A stretch of DNA of 64,000 nt from Coriolopsis trogii (taxonomy: Eukaryota > Basidiomycota > Agaricomycetes > Polyporales > Polyporaceae), in NCBI GenBank assembly GCA_020543525.1, contig JAHYIO010000039.1, forward strand, positions 2,108,001 to 2,172,000. The letters are read 5' to 3'. The notes below the pieces were generated by a model that was not told where the DNA came from, did no database searches, and saw nothing but the letters and a program-made list of their open reading frames with translations. Positions within the stretch are counted from its first letter, which is position 1. Each line of letters starts with the position of its first letter. Made by a program: the position numbers and the translations under genes. Of this stretch, positions 1 through 11,324 are shown in pieces.

Positions 1-1
1 C

Positions 2-400
2 ACACTCCTTGTGGTCGGAGGGACGATGCGCAAGATATGCTACCTGACTCTAGGGAAATACTTCACCTTTCAACTCGCCATTTTCAAAGACCACAAGCTC
101 ATCACAACGGGCCCATACGCCATCGTACGCCATCCGGCCTACATCGCCTTCCTCATGGCAGACACAGGCCTCCTACTCGTGCAGCTCTTCCCCGGCTCGT
201 ACGTCTGGGAGAGCGGTATGCTCAAGACGCCGTGGAAAGCGGTGCTGTGGGGCGGGTGGGGATTCATAGTATTCTTGCTGCAGGTCATGACTGTAAGGCG
301 GGTCCCAAGAGAGGACGCTGTCATGGAGGCGGAGTTCGGAAAGGAGTGGGAGGAATGGGCGAGGAGAACTCCATACAAGCTCATTCCGTACGTGTACTGA
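2..400 (+). CDS. Isoprenylcysteine carboxyl methyltransferase-like protein (3' part)
   Basis: Only the last ~132 codons are in the window; the gene begins upstream. The reading frame runs open from base 2 to TGA at 398-400. It contains the V-R-H-P-A-Y motif typical of ICMT/PEMT-fold methyltransferases, a following hydrophobic hairpin, and the tail W-A-R-R-T-P-Y-K-L-I-P-Y-V-Y. Known members of the family (Ste14/ICMT) are multi-pass ER enzymes that use S-adenosylmethionine to methyl-esterify the C-terminal prenylated cysteine of CaaX proteins. The complete paralog at 6171-6955 on the opposite strand shares the same tail and helps confirm the frame. Substrate is not provable from sequence; fungi often carry several divergent ICMT-like genes. 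Confidence 0.85.
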   Translation, partial: TLLVVGGTMRKICYLTLGKYFTFQLAIFKDHKLITTGPYAIVRHPAYIAFLMADTGLLLVQLFPGSYVWESGMLKTPWKAVLWGGWGFIVFLLQVMTVRRVPREDAVMEAEFGKEWEEWARRTPYKLIPYVY

Positions 401-1818
401 TTTTATTGACCTGACCGTGACCTCTCCTCCATATGTTCGTCATCTTGTGGCAAGCGGAGACTGAGCGAATTCGTGTTGAATGTGCTAAGGCCATTAATCA
501 TAAATTATGCAGATGTAGAGCATACAGACGTGTGAGAAATCCATAGGTGCTAGCCGCATTTTGACAGTTTATGGATTGTTGGAACGACGACGACTCTGAC
601 CCGGACCGGCGGCCCTCGGAATGAGCGTGCGATATTTATGCTCTCCACAACGAAACCTGCCAGAGCAGCCGTTTTCTAGCGCCATCATCAGGCGACTGCG
701 GCGGAGGCGACATGCCCAAAGGGCATCCATCGAGACGTACTCCGCGTTCGCGGGATTGCTTCTGGCGAAGACGCGTCCGCTGCTCGGTCTCTCGCGAACC
801 TTTTGCCTCCGCACGTCCCTCCCCTTCAGCCGCAACTGGCGATGCGTCCGAGGAAGTCGCCGTAGAAGGCGCCATGGGTTGAGACAGCCTGTGAGAGAGA
901 GAGAGAGACAATCTTTATATTTATACTGCGTAAGCAGGCGAGCGTGCGCCAAGACAGCCTGTGACCGCGCTGGAAATAGGCGGACGGAGGCGGCGTGCGC
1001 GGCAAGCCCGGACCCTGGACGCCTGGCAGTGGTAACAGGGGTGAGAGGGATAAGGGGCGGAACGGCGCGTGCGATAGGACTGCGGGAGGGTGGATGATGT
1101 CTTGAGCGAGATGCCATCATCATCGTAATGGTCGAGGGTCGATGGCGTGAATGAAGACGAGAACGCAGGAGGAGACGATCAGAGGGTCCTCTTCGTCTCG
1201 GGATCATTGACGACCGCCGATGCATGGAAATCCGCGTCCTTTCGTACGAGCAGGCTTGTATCGTCAAAGGGAGAGTGCACAGAGGCCGATGGCCAACTTC
1301 CACCACTGACACCTTATTCTCCGGCCACGTCAACGCCGCCTCGCTCTGCTAGCCGTCCTATGAGTTGGCGATCAGAGCGACAATTGAAGAGGAATAGACC
1401 TTGTGCAGGTTGATACGTGAATGAAGGAAAATCTGCTAGTCGAATCGCGTCGAGAATGCGTCCTGCCAAAGAGAGCTGCCCGTGAGATTAGCTTACACGG
1501 GGGGGCCCAGGCTAGCTACGCGAACAGGTCGTGTTCAGCGACAATGTTTGGCTCGAGCTCGCGCGCGCATCCACACGTACCGTCCGTTCTCGGCTAGCCA
1601 GAGAAGTAGGAGAGACCTCGAGCAATAAGTGCAAATAGGTTCAAGTTGATTATCGACAGCATGATTAGCGATGGTGATAGTGATGATACACGACAGCAGG
1701 TCAGTAGCACGTTACCGTCCTGCTTACAGAGCCATCAGTAACATCATAGCCCGAAACCACTGAAGTCACATACCGATACTATCCTCCATCACCTCCAGAC
1801 TCTTCTACGGACGTCGCC
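401..1818. other. Intergenic spacer
   Basis: No convincing gene. Open frames here are short, basic and low-complexity, and show no family motif. A short (GA)n run lies at about 894-909. The stretch is bounded by the 3' ends of the ICMT-like fragment and of the sphingomyelinase D-like gene, so it is a convergent 3'-3' spacer. Confidence 0.6.
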
Positions 1819-2796
1819 TCACCACGGCGGATTGGCGTTGGTGGCCATGAATCGCCTGTCCGGGTGCGCGTTGACCCAATTGACGATGTCCGCCGCGGCC
1901 GACCTCGTGTTCTCGTTGTCCACGTAGTGCTTCACCATCCTCCCATAGATCAACCCGTCGATGCCCGCCTCGTCCAGCGCCTTGTTGACGTACCACGCCT
2001 GCCCCGCGGAGCTCGTCCACCCAAACACCTTCCCAAACCTGCCCGACTCGACGCCCATGCGGAGCTCCGTGCACGTCTTGTACCGCTTCTCGTGGCAGTC
2101 CCCGAAGCCCGCGCCGAAGTTGTAGTACCCGTACGACATGACCTTCTTCGCGCGCTCCTTGGGGCCCTGCTCGAACGGCCCCGCGACCTCATCCTCCTGG
2201 CCGTTCAGGTTGATCGCCTCGCCCGCTGAGAGGTTGTCCCGGATGGAGAAGTACGCGTTCCCCTTGGCCGCGTAGAACCCGTACATGACCCGCACCCCGG
2301 CCGGCTCGAGCCACTCGCGCGCCATGTCGCGAAGCGCGTCGATCGAGCAGTGCCGCCACTTTCCGTCCTTCGGGTCGCACCAGTCCGGGTTCTTGAGGTC
2401 GAGCCACACGAAGGTGACCGTCTGGCCGTCCCGACGAGCCTGGGCGATCGTCTTGAACATGTCGAGGGCGCTGTCGCCCTGGGAGCCGATGGTGCTGTCG
2501 TGGTCCGCCCACCAGCCGTCCTTCTTCGCAGTCATGTCGATCTCGAGCGCGTTGGCGCCGTTCTTCAGTGCGTCATGCACGCCTTGGATGACGAGCACTC
2601 GGTGAGCGATCATGTAGAACGGTTGGGCGGAGGTGTGGGCGGAGTTCACGTGCGAGGATGAGGACAGGAGGTCAGAGTCAGGAGATTGGATGACGAGCTG
2701 AGCGTCGTCTCCAATGGTAGTCTGGCTTGCGTCGGCGTGCAATGCGCCCCAGATAGTCGAGAGAAAGATGAGGAGTACGATACGAAGAAGCGTCAT
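1819..2796 (-). CDS. Secreted sphingomyelinase D / phospholipase D-like enzyme (SicTox/GDPD-like fold)
   Basis: Single-exon gene of 325 codons, ATG at 2796. It opens with a signal peptide (hydrophobic residues about 4-19). The mature part matches the sphingomyelinase D family: first catalytic His in M-I-A-H-R (H65), acidic metal ligands in L-E-I-D-M (E85, D87), second His in W-A-D-H-D-S-T (H99), a third acidic residue in W-L-D-L-K-N-P-D (D133), and a C-terminal Ala-Thr...Asn-Pro-Pro-Trp segment resembling the SMD-tail. Family enzymes cleave choline head groups from sphingomyelin or lysophospholipids, in part by transphosphatidylation giving cyclic phosphates; fungal and bacterial relatives of the recluse-spider enzymes are known. 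All key residues seem present, so it is probably active and extracellular. Its target (fungal ceramide lipids, prey or host membranes) is unknown. Confidence 0.88.
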   Translation of the reverse strand: MTLLRIVLLIFLSTIWGALHADASQTTIGDDAQLVIQSPDSDLLSSSSHVNSAHTSAQPFYMIAHRVLVIQGVHDALKNGANALEIDMTAKKDGWWADHDSTIGSQGDSALDMFKTIAQARRDGQTVTFVWLDLKNPDWCDPKDGKWRHCSIDALRDMAREWLEPAGVRVMYGFYAAKGNAYFSIRDNLSAGEAINLNGQEDEVAGPFEQGPKERAKKVMSYGYYNFGAGFGDCHEKRYKTCTELRMGVESGRFGKVFGWTSSAGQAWYVNKALDEAGIDGLIYGRMVKHYVDNENTRSAAADIVNWVNAHPDRRFMATNANPPW

Positions 2797-5700
2797 GACC
2801 GCCGGTAGACAGGTTTGCGAAGGCTGACTGTAAGGGTTGGGGAGAGCCGTGGCCCTTCTTAAATGCTGTCATGGACTCTAGGTCGTGTAAGTGTTTGTGA
2901 GTAGCCAGGCTCGTCGTGCAGCTGTAGCTAGGTCAGGGGGAGCGAGATGTACGCTCCTCGGGACGGTGCTCAGAAGCTGTCAAGTTGCGGACTACTGCTC
3001 CACGATTGGAATACTGCGGTACCGCGCGATTCGGTGCGGGACACCTCCGAGTTGGCGTCTGAGCTTGCATCTGTTGCGCCTGTTTGGCATATTCGCTAGT
3101 TTAGCGTGGTCCCGGGAGTAATGTCATAATGGACGACCAACTTAGTACCCTCGGCTATCCTATTCTCATGTCGAACTTGTACTGTGCCTGGGCATAAATC
3201 CAACACTGTTCGTGAAGAAGGCGCTGTGCCTGAAATTACTGTCAACGCATCGCAGTGTTCCTCACCGGGACAGGTTGTTAAACACGCTAAATTGTCGTAC
3301 CGCAAGTGCTCTGTGCCGGTTCTGCGTGCCTCTCACCAGCGGTCTCTTTGCGTGTTGCCTGGCCTATTCTTCGCATTGCTATTCTTGCTCACCCCAGATG
3401 GGTTGCTCACCTAGTCAGCTGCCGTACACAAATCTGTACCTCAATATACTCGTCTGCGGAGCTCGACTCGCCATGCTATGAGTACAGCTGTCGGGTATGA
3501 CCACCCCATCCATCCGGTGCACGACTTCACCTACGGTCAAGACAGCCGGTTTGACCAGTGTACACAAGACTCAGGAACGCCCGCCGGCGCAGGCGCACCA
3601 GCAGTGCATACATTCAAGACTAGGAGAGAGAAAGTCTTCACCAACGCAGAACGCGTTCTTGTACGCATATGGACGAGAGTACCAGCGTGAGATTGGTAAA
3701 GTCGGACACATACCGTGATGCGGTCGCAGCCTGGGACCACTAGTTCCCGGAGGGAGCTGATTAAGCTGGAGACTACGAGGGTGAGCATATGGTCGAACGA
3801 GGTTTTCATCGTCTCCTGACATAGACAACTACAACCAGAATGAGCCGTGGCGAGGCTAGGGTGCAGGAGGGCGAGGGACAGGGGAGCGTCCGCACCGCCA
3901 ACACACGGTATTCGTGAATCCCGAGGATTCATGAGGACTGACTCTTGCATAAAAGACGGGCACTCACGTTGTAGAAAGATCCATCCGCTGTGACAGGGCA
4001 CTCACCGAGACTGCGCATCTGGCTCACGACCGCCACGATACCGTACACACTCAACGCGCTGCACAATGTCCAACGAGCTTTGCGAATGCACGGAAGAACT
4101 GACGCTCTGCGAGAGTCGGCCCGACAGCAAAGAAGTGGTTGAAGATACTGATTATCATGAGCAGCTCGTCCGTCGGATCCACCTCTATAAGCGAGAGGAA
4201 GGCAGTGTGGAACGAGGAGGGGGATCTCGAGCTTGTACGCGTGTTCTGGCCAAAGAACAGCACAACGCCCGCTCTCATCCATGAGCCCCTGAGACCGCCC
4301 GTTACTGCATCCGTCATACTTGAAGCCTGTTGGCCCAGAAGCTCTATCCTGGCATAGTTCGCAAGCTGAGCGAACAGGAGAGGAAGTTGGAGGACAGCAA
4401 CGCCAAACTTACGGTGTCCATGAAGGCCCGGCGCCAGGGCAGCGTCGTCCGAGTTCCTTGTAGACAGCAAGAGCGCATATGGCAAGAGTACAGAGTGCGC
4501 GCAGGGAGGCTAAGCACAGAAGGGGTATAAGAGCGAGGGTAAGCACGAGTGCGAGTGAGCATCGCAAGTCCAAGTGCGAGTGAGTATCAAAAGTCCAAGT
4601 GCGAGAAAGGATGCGAGCATAAGCGCCTTTTGGCCGCCCCTCAGGCTACTGGCGCTACGAAGATACCAAACAGCGCGAAGGGACCCACCTGACCCACCTG
4701 CGACTTTATTGACACAGATTCACGCAGGCCCTCATCCACCCGGAGGGAGCAGTTCCAGGGCAGAGAGAGCCTTGGGGTAGTAGCGTGGACTTTGCAGCCT
4801 ATATATCTCACCGCGACCGGCGCTAAGGCGCCTCTTTGTTGAATGCATCACATGACTCTCGACGCGTCAACGCTTGCCCTAAACACAATCACATGCAACG
4901 GGGGAGGTCTCCGGCGCTTATATCCTTCTGGACAAGCATAAGTCGTCATGCATAGGTGAGTGGTCGCGCAATGGCTGGTTAAAAGGCTGGAAACGTTGGG
5001 GGCCATATCTGACCCGCATTAGCACGTCTCATGCGTTCTTGTACCACCATGACCATCGTATATCGCAATACGGACTCTATGGCGCAAATTGCAACCCATC
5101 ACAGCGCGGACAAGGAGGGGTGAAGACGAGACGAATGATGATCCGGAAGTACCTTGCGAGAAAGACACCAACTACATCCGGCATATGTAGATCTGCGCGG
5201 TCAAGTCTCCAAGTGCTCGCCTTGGTGCGTATCGCTTTCTCTTCTCCCTCTCTCTTCTTCTCTCTCCTCTACAGACCAGACGCTAAAGATGCTCACCACT
5301 CACCACGTGCGCGCCTTAACTACAGACTATCCGTGGCTCGACATGGCGCAAGGATTTCAGCAGATCCTGATCCTGCACTGAGGAGTCGAAGCCATAGCGC
5401 TTGCACACGTTGCCCCGCCTGAGTCCCGCGCATTCTCGCCTCCCTGTGTCAACTTCTCGTCAATTCTCGTCTAGTCCTCCCTCCTCGTGTTCTTGCCCCG
5501 GCTTGTCTCGGACATCGGAGCTTGCATCAATGACGGACGACACCGCGGCCACGCGCTTTCTGGGCTACACATTCAAACCTCCATGCCGTCGCCTTCAGGC
5601 ATCTGCACTACCATTCAAATCGGGCACGCACGACAGGCCGACCAGGTCCGGCAGTACTCATTTCTGATTTCTGGGTCCTTTTGGCAACGCATATACTCAG

Positions 5701-6170
5701 CTTGAGTCTGTCACAAGACGGGACGCAACCCTGCTCTGCGACGCTTGGACCTCCCAGGGAAGGTCTGGACGAAGACAGGCCCTGGACACAGACAACGCCA
5801 TGGACGGTGCGAGCCCCGGGAATTAGCAGAGCATTGCCTGGGGCCTGGGAGCATAGGTGGCGGTTCCCAGTTCAGCATTCGTGCACGCAATTTGTATCTC
5901 TTCATTTGTCGGATGTTCGTTTGTATGTCTGCGCTTCCTACACTTGAATTTCTGCATTGCATCGCAAGGTTGATGGCGTTCTATGCGACGATGTCTGGCA
6001 CGCCGGGTCGCGGTCCACGCGCGCGACCCGATTTCGGCATACGAAGCGCCCGAACATTGCCCTCTCCCTTTGTGATGAGTACTGAGAGATGAACAAGGCT
6101 GGTATGCTCCCAGATACTAAGTACAAGCAATCCCCGTCTTCATGCCACCAACTTGAATGCAGACATGAAC
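2797..6170. other. Long spacer without a recognised gene
   Basis: Runs from the sphingomyelinase D-like promoter to the 3' end of the ICMT-like gene. Minus-strand frames between about 3540 and 4490 include some plausible donor and acceptor sites and a few hydrophobic pieces, but I could not assemble a protein with a known motif. At about 4530-4615 there are imperfect ~24-base direct repeats built on a 'caagtccaagtgcgag' core. Nothing else stands out. Confidence 0.5.
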
Positions 6171-6955
6171 TCAATACACGTACGGAATCAGTTTATACGG
6201 CGTCCTCCTGGCCCACTCCTTCCACTTCATCCCGAACTCCTTCTGCATCACCGCATCCTCCTTCGGGATTCGACGAATAGCTATCACCGGCGTCGCAGCG
6301 AGTACGATCCCCCACAAACCCCATAGGAAGGCCAACCCTGGCGTGTCGAGCATACCACTCTCCCACACGTACGATCCCGGGAGGAGCTGCACGAGCACGA
6401 GGCCCGTCATCGCCATCGTAAGACCGGTGTACGCCGGGTGGCGTACGACTGCGTACGGGCCTGTCGTGACGAGCTGGTGGTCCTTGAAGACGGCGAGCTG
6501 GAACGTGAAGTACTTCCCGAGCGTCATGTAGCAATACTTGCGGATAGCGCCGCCCAGGACGACCAGGAGGAACCCGACGACGAAAGTGGGCGTAATCGCG
6601 AGCGCGTCGACGGCGGACGGGTCTTTGAAGAGTGTCGATAGGATGCGGGTGGAGAGCGGGGAAGGGTACTGGCGCGCGACGACTGCGGCCGTTTCTGCCA
6701 GGAAGCACAGGGTGCGGATCACCTGCGAATCTGATCGTGAGCGACATGGGACGATGGAGTGAGACTCGAAACTCTCCAACGTACCCCACCCAGTGCGGGC
6801 AGCCAGCCTGCAGCTTTGGCGAGGAAATCGGGGCGGCCGTACGTGCCGCGATCTGCCTCCTTGGGTGCGTCGCGGCGAGGCGGGTGAAGGCCTGCTTCGG
6901 ACGCGATGAGCATCAGGATACAAGCAGGGACCTTTGCCAGGTAGAGGAGACTCAT
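6171..6955 (-). CDS. Isoprenylcysteine carboxyl methyltransferase-like protein
   Basis: Two exons. Exon 1 starts at ATG 6955 (M-S-L-L-Y-L-A-K) and reads to an A-L-G-G codon run. A 62-base intron (about 6721-6782, gtacgt...cgcag) follows, and exon 2 continues V-I-R-T-L-C-F to TGA at 6171. The protein has about four or five hydrophobic spans, the L-G-K-Y-F-T-F-Q segment, the diagnostic V-V-R-H-P-A-Y-T-G motif and the C-terminal E-W-A-R-R-T-P-Y-K-L-I-P-Y-V-Y. It should be an ER membrane SAM-dependent methyltransferase of the Ste14/ICMT family acting on prenylated cysteine (family knowledge). It is a close paralog of the partial gene at 2-400, differing mainly in the central loop. Whether it has the pheromone/Ras substrate range of the housekeeping enzyme is unknown. 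Confidence 0.88.
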
Positions 6956-8391
6956 GTCGTTTATGACTAGAGAGGAGTGAGGCGGATACAAAAGGGGGCA
7001 ATCATGGATATAAATCCAAACGGTGACGCGTTATGATCAGGTGTCCGTTCATTCGTCTGCCGAGACCTCGGTCAATTCCCAGAGGTCTCTCATAATGAGG
7101 AGGAAGGTTGGTGCCGCAGATCAGCCGCTATGACAAGACTACGCCGATGAGGACATAGCAGTCTTCGTCAGCATAACGTATTCCACGCCGCATTCAGAGT
7201 TAGACTCACGTCTTGTGGCGGACCTTTAGTAATGGCTATGTATACCACGACACGCTCACGGGGCTCAGGCTACGCAGCGCAGATTGAGTGCGATAGCATA
7301 GGAGGTGTATGCCATGGGAGTGCTGCGACGGCCGCAGGGAGTCAAGGTTTCAGATGGCACTCCCTTCTCCAAGGTGGGGCGGCCGCGGGCAGATGCTGGT
7401 GAGAGTAGTCATCAGGACTGATCTTCTTCCAGTTGCACCTGCTGACGACACATCAAAGGGAGAAACTCACCAGCATGCAAGGTGCCTGCACGTCCCAGAC
7501 GCGACTCCGCAAGTATGCAGAGACTTCTCACTTCTCACTTCTCACTTCTCACTTCTCACTTCTCACTTCTCACTTCTCACTTCTCGCCTTCCTACCCTAT
7601 CCTGCGCATACATGCTGTCGAGAGGTTCCATGCTAGCGACCCATAACACGACTTGTGCTTTTGAGGAGCAGGAGAAGCCAAAGACGGTACAACTCGACGT
7701 GGAGTCGCCTCCGACGAGACCTAGGAACGAGCCAACTTAGTTCCACGCATCTGAGAGAAGCTCACCGTTTATGTGAGAGGGCGGTTTATTTCGGTGGTCT
7801 CTCAGCAGCATGGCAGGCATCTTGAGGGCTGATGGCCAATTCGTGGTAGGATGGACATGTCGACTCCGTGAGTACCTCCAACCTGTGCGCGATCAGCAGC
7901 AACCGCCAGGGTCAAATTGCGGCCTTGCATTTCTGTAAGCATGAGAGGTATGACAGCGAGATATGAGGGTCAGCCGAGGGCCAGGCAATGGTGAATGATG
8001 GTGAGGATCAGGAGCAGACCCGCAGGGGCAAGTCGTGTTAGGCGCCCTCGCGCGAGACACAGGTGAAACGCATCTGTGGCTATGACTGCCTACCAGCCCC
8101 GGGTCTGACTCTCGTCGGACGAGTGTGTGATCGCCCAATCGACGCATTCACGCTGCAGCGCCAATTGACATACCGATGCAGGTTTTGGAAACGCATGACA
8201 CTGCGTTCTCTACAAATCTAGAGCGACTACGATATAGCGAAGGATCTCAGTCCCTTCGTATGGCCGATCTATCTCGGTCTTCGTATGTACAAGAGCAACC
8301 AGCAATGCACGACCTGTCATGTAATCACTGGGATGTGTAGATGGAGACGAGTCCTGGGAGGCACGGGGGCATTGAACAAATAGCATCGAGT
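6956..8391. other. Intergenic spacer
   Basis: No supported gene. The spacer holds the upstream region of the ICMT-like gene and the 3' flank of the DHA1 transporter. A perfect 7-base tandem array lies at 7523-7585 and is listed separately. Confidence 0.6.
7523..7585. repeat. Tandem array of a 7-base unit, ACTTCTC x 9
   Basis: Nine uninterrupted copies of acttctc are counted from 7523 to 7585, immediately followed by cgcc. The array is pyrimidine-only on the plus strand. It lies outside any recognised gene. Confidence 0.95.
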
Positions 8392-10357
8392 TCAGACCGT
8401 CTGCACATCTTTCTCATCTTTCACCGGCGGCTTCAGTGGATGATTGCCTGTAGGCGCAAACTTGCTTCTCCTCCTCAGGCGATGCCCGTACGCCCTCAAG
8501 ACGAAAGGAATGGGAGAGAGGACGATGGCTACACATCCGAGCAGCGTCGATGCCCAACGCGGGTTGAGCGCCTCGAACAATTGCGCCGCAAACAGAGGGA
8601 AGCCCGCGCCGAACAGCGAACGGGCGACGGTGTTCGCGGACAGCGCCGATGCAGCGACGAAGAGGTACGCGTCGATGATGTAGTTGAAGAGGCCCAGGAA
8701 GAGGAGGATGATGGAGCCGCCGAGGGGAACGCCAGCCATCATGGGCACCCAGTAGGAGATGGCCGGGTACGACGTCCACCCGAACCAGAAGAAGGATGCG
8801 GCGAACACCGGTGCTGCCCACATGCATACCTCCATGCGATATTCGGGAGGAACGGGGTGCGGAGCAAAGTCGCGGGTAGCGCGCTCGAAGCGTGGGTTGA
8901 AGACTAGAAGATAGATGACGACTGCAATGCATCCGCCGATGAAGATAGGCAGTAAGGCAAGGCCAGAGAATCCGAGATTGAAGTGGTGGCCTTCCGTGAA
9001 GACGATCGCGTATGCTTCAAAGAGCATATATACGCAACCATAAACGAACTGTCATGATGTGTCAGCGCCGGAAAGCGATGTAAGAGCTCTGGCGACTTAC
9101 GCATGTGTAGATAGTAATAGCTATAAGCATCGGTTCGCGCGCCAGCACCACGAATGGACGGCCGAGAACATGGGTGACACGATGACCGAAGGACATGTCG
9201 TTGCGTTCCAGTGGGGCCCAATAGCGGTCATCTCCAGTTTGCTTGCGCAATCTCCTCGCACGCTTAACCAAAAGTACCGGTCTAAGGGCACGTCAGATGA
9301 GACCCTGCGCGACAGTATGGAGATGACTTACACATATGTTTCCGGAAGAGTGAACGCCGCGAGAAGGAGACACGTTCCAGCGAAGATGGTGAGCAGCCAC
9401 AAAACCCATCGCCAAGACACCCCGGCGATTGCCATCCACCCACTAACAGTCGGACCTAGGGTTGGACCAGCGAATGGTGCAAGCGTGACAATGGCCAACG
9501 CTTTTCCTCGTGTGTCGGCATCCCATATGTCCGAGACCACGGCACTAGTAGAGACGATGACAATGAGCGAACGGAACGACGACTTGAATCAGGACGGCAA
9601 TGACATACCCACTGTTCGCCATTGGAGCGGCGGCGAATGTCCCACTAAGGAAGCGGAACACGAGTACGGCTGCGGTATTGGGGGCTAGGGCGCTCCCTAT
9701 TTGCATCCCGGTGTAAACTAGAAAGGTGCCCAAGAACACGGGTCTACGCCCGACAGACTCCGAGAGTGGACCCCATAGTAACGGTCCAACGCAGTAGCCC
9801 GCAACGAAGATGGAGATAGTGAGTGGCGCCACTTCTCTGCTGAACGAAAACTGCTCCATGAGAGCGGGAATGATACCCACCGGCGCAGACGACGCAAAGG
9901 TGCTGTTTCATAGATGAGATACGGTGGGAACTGAGAGAAGTCATGCCACATACGCGCTCAAAAGCAAGATCGCGGCGAGTGTCGTGACGTACCACCTATA
10001 TGGACGCGACCACGTCATGGGGTTGTCAGCGTCGTTGTCGCCCATGATGACCTCGAAAGAATCTGCTGGTTTCTCAGGACCATATGCCTCGCGCCCAAAC
10101 TCTGTGTTCACGTCCGACTCTTCTTCGCCTTGCCAACCGTCTCCCAGATCGCGGCGAAAGTCGCTCGGATCTACCACAGTAGAGGATCTTGCGCTGGATA
10201 ACCCGGACGACGGATCGTGCGTCATGTACGGTGGTTGTGAGGCTGACAACGAATGTGAGGGATCAGCTAGCCCCATCTGATCCTGCGAGGGAGTAGTGAC
10301 TGAAGAGACTGGGGAGGGAGACGGGCAGTGCGAGGAGAACGGTATGGAAGGATGCAT
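8392..10357 (-). CDS. MFS drug:H+ antiporter, DHA1 type
   Basis: Five exons read cleanly. Exon 1 (from ATG 10357) has a long Ser/Pro-rich cytoplasmic N-terminus, then D-A-D-N-P-M-T-W-S and the first membrane span. It joins T-F-A-S-S-A-P-V-G-I-I-P-A-L, the G-P-L-S-E-S-V-G-R-R motif, then V-V-S-D-I-W-D-A-D-T-R-G-K-A and G-P-T-L-G-P (motif-C-like), the large central loop (about 9060-9290) and a final long exon (from about 9050 down to TGA 8392) with the last six spans. All introns are 50-65 bases. Family members (TC 2.A.1.2) export drugs, polyamines or small organic molecules at the plasma membrane. The reading frame looks intact. An in-frame non-ATG codon continues upstream to 10378, but the first ATG is at 10357. 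Confidence 0.9.
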
Positions 10358-10599
10358 AATGGGCGATCGCTGGGCCAATGTCAGCCTCCGTCAGCAGAAG
10401 GCTCGCGTAGGCGCGAGCACGGCATCGTCAGCCGTCACTGTATGAAGGACTTCTGAGAGCAAGTTCGTGCTCGGGGAGCCTAGGCGGCTGCCCGAATCTT
10501 CATGCTGCTCCACTACCATCTTAGTGTATCGTCGACAAGTCTGCCGTCGGAGGCCTTACTCATAACTCCATCAGATTACCATGGCTATCATTCAGGACA

Positions 10600-10816
10600 G
10601 GTTTCCTCACTCACCGTAGTGCACGTTAACCTCAACGTGCTTGTGCTCGCGCGGAGACGTCTTTGTCGATTCCGCGTCCAACGGAGTTTGGGCTTGAGCG
10701 GTGAAAAGGAGGCCACCGTAGAGACTGCGAAGAGACTTCTAGCGACTCCGACTTCAATAGCACAAAATGTAATTCCCACACGGCTAAAGAGTCTCTGAGA
10801 TCGTCGGATTGCTCAT
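10600..10816 (-). pseudogene. 5' remnant of a DUF6533-type gene
   Basis: The minus strand from ATG 10816 aligns over about 150 bases with the 5' end of the gene at 11325-13034: both start ATGAGCAAT, share the following ctcagagac/ctcggagac block, then ggagtcgct and the tctccgtggtgg-like segment. Here an in-frame stop appears about 12 codons in and the resemblance ends near 10650, with no downstream exons before the DHA1 gene. It is best read as a truncated duplicate. Confidence 0.6.
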
Positions 10817-11324
10817 GAATTTCCAGACTGGTTGACCAGGAGAAAGATGGCGCGACGCAGGTACCGTCGGGCTAGGTCCATACCCTTGATTGCTACCGAC
10901 ATTGTCTCAGCCTAAAGACCATCATTCATCCTTAGAAAACATACCTCTGCAGATACTGTGTACATAGCAAAAGCAGGCATGTCATGCTCAAAAGTAACTG
11001 GAACTTGGAGTTACTGGGAGGGAGGAAGTAAGGACGCTATGTGGAGCTTTTCGTGCGCGTCTGGCCTGACTTCAGGGCAGGGCGGGCGGATCGGACAACT
11101 CTGCACACACAGACGCTCAACGCCTCCAGGGAATGACAGCATACAATCAAGTCCGTGACCGCTGAAAGGTGATTGTGCACAGCGTGGTTGCTAGTATTGA
11201 GTCACGGAACAGTGTACAGAGGTAGTTGCTATACAAAGTCAGCCATACAAGATAGTCGTTCTACCGAGCGACACCCACTGCGACGCATCTCATACTATGC
11301 CATAGTAGTAGGCCGCGGTGAGGC
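10817..11324. other. Short spacer
   Basis: No gene or notable repeat seen between the DUF6533 remnant and the 3' end of the intact DUF6533 gene. Confidence 0.5.

Noticed and set aside
569..1333. Long minus-strand open frame (254 codons)
   Set aside because: Arg/Ser-rich low-complexity translation with no motif, no signal peptide and no intron logic; overlapping frames on the other strand are equally long, typical of GC-rich non-coding sequence.
3537..4485. Set of minus-strand frames that might be a multi-exon membrane protein
   Set aside because: A few hydrophobic stretches and splice-like sites exist but no combination gave DUF6533, DUF6534 or any other known block in order.
8341..8907. 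Plus-strand frame of 188 codons over the DHA1 gene
   Set aside because: Exact shadow of the last exon of the antiporter; charged, repetitive translation with no motif.
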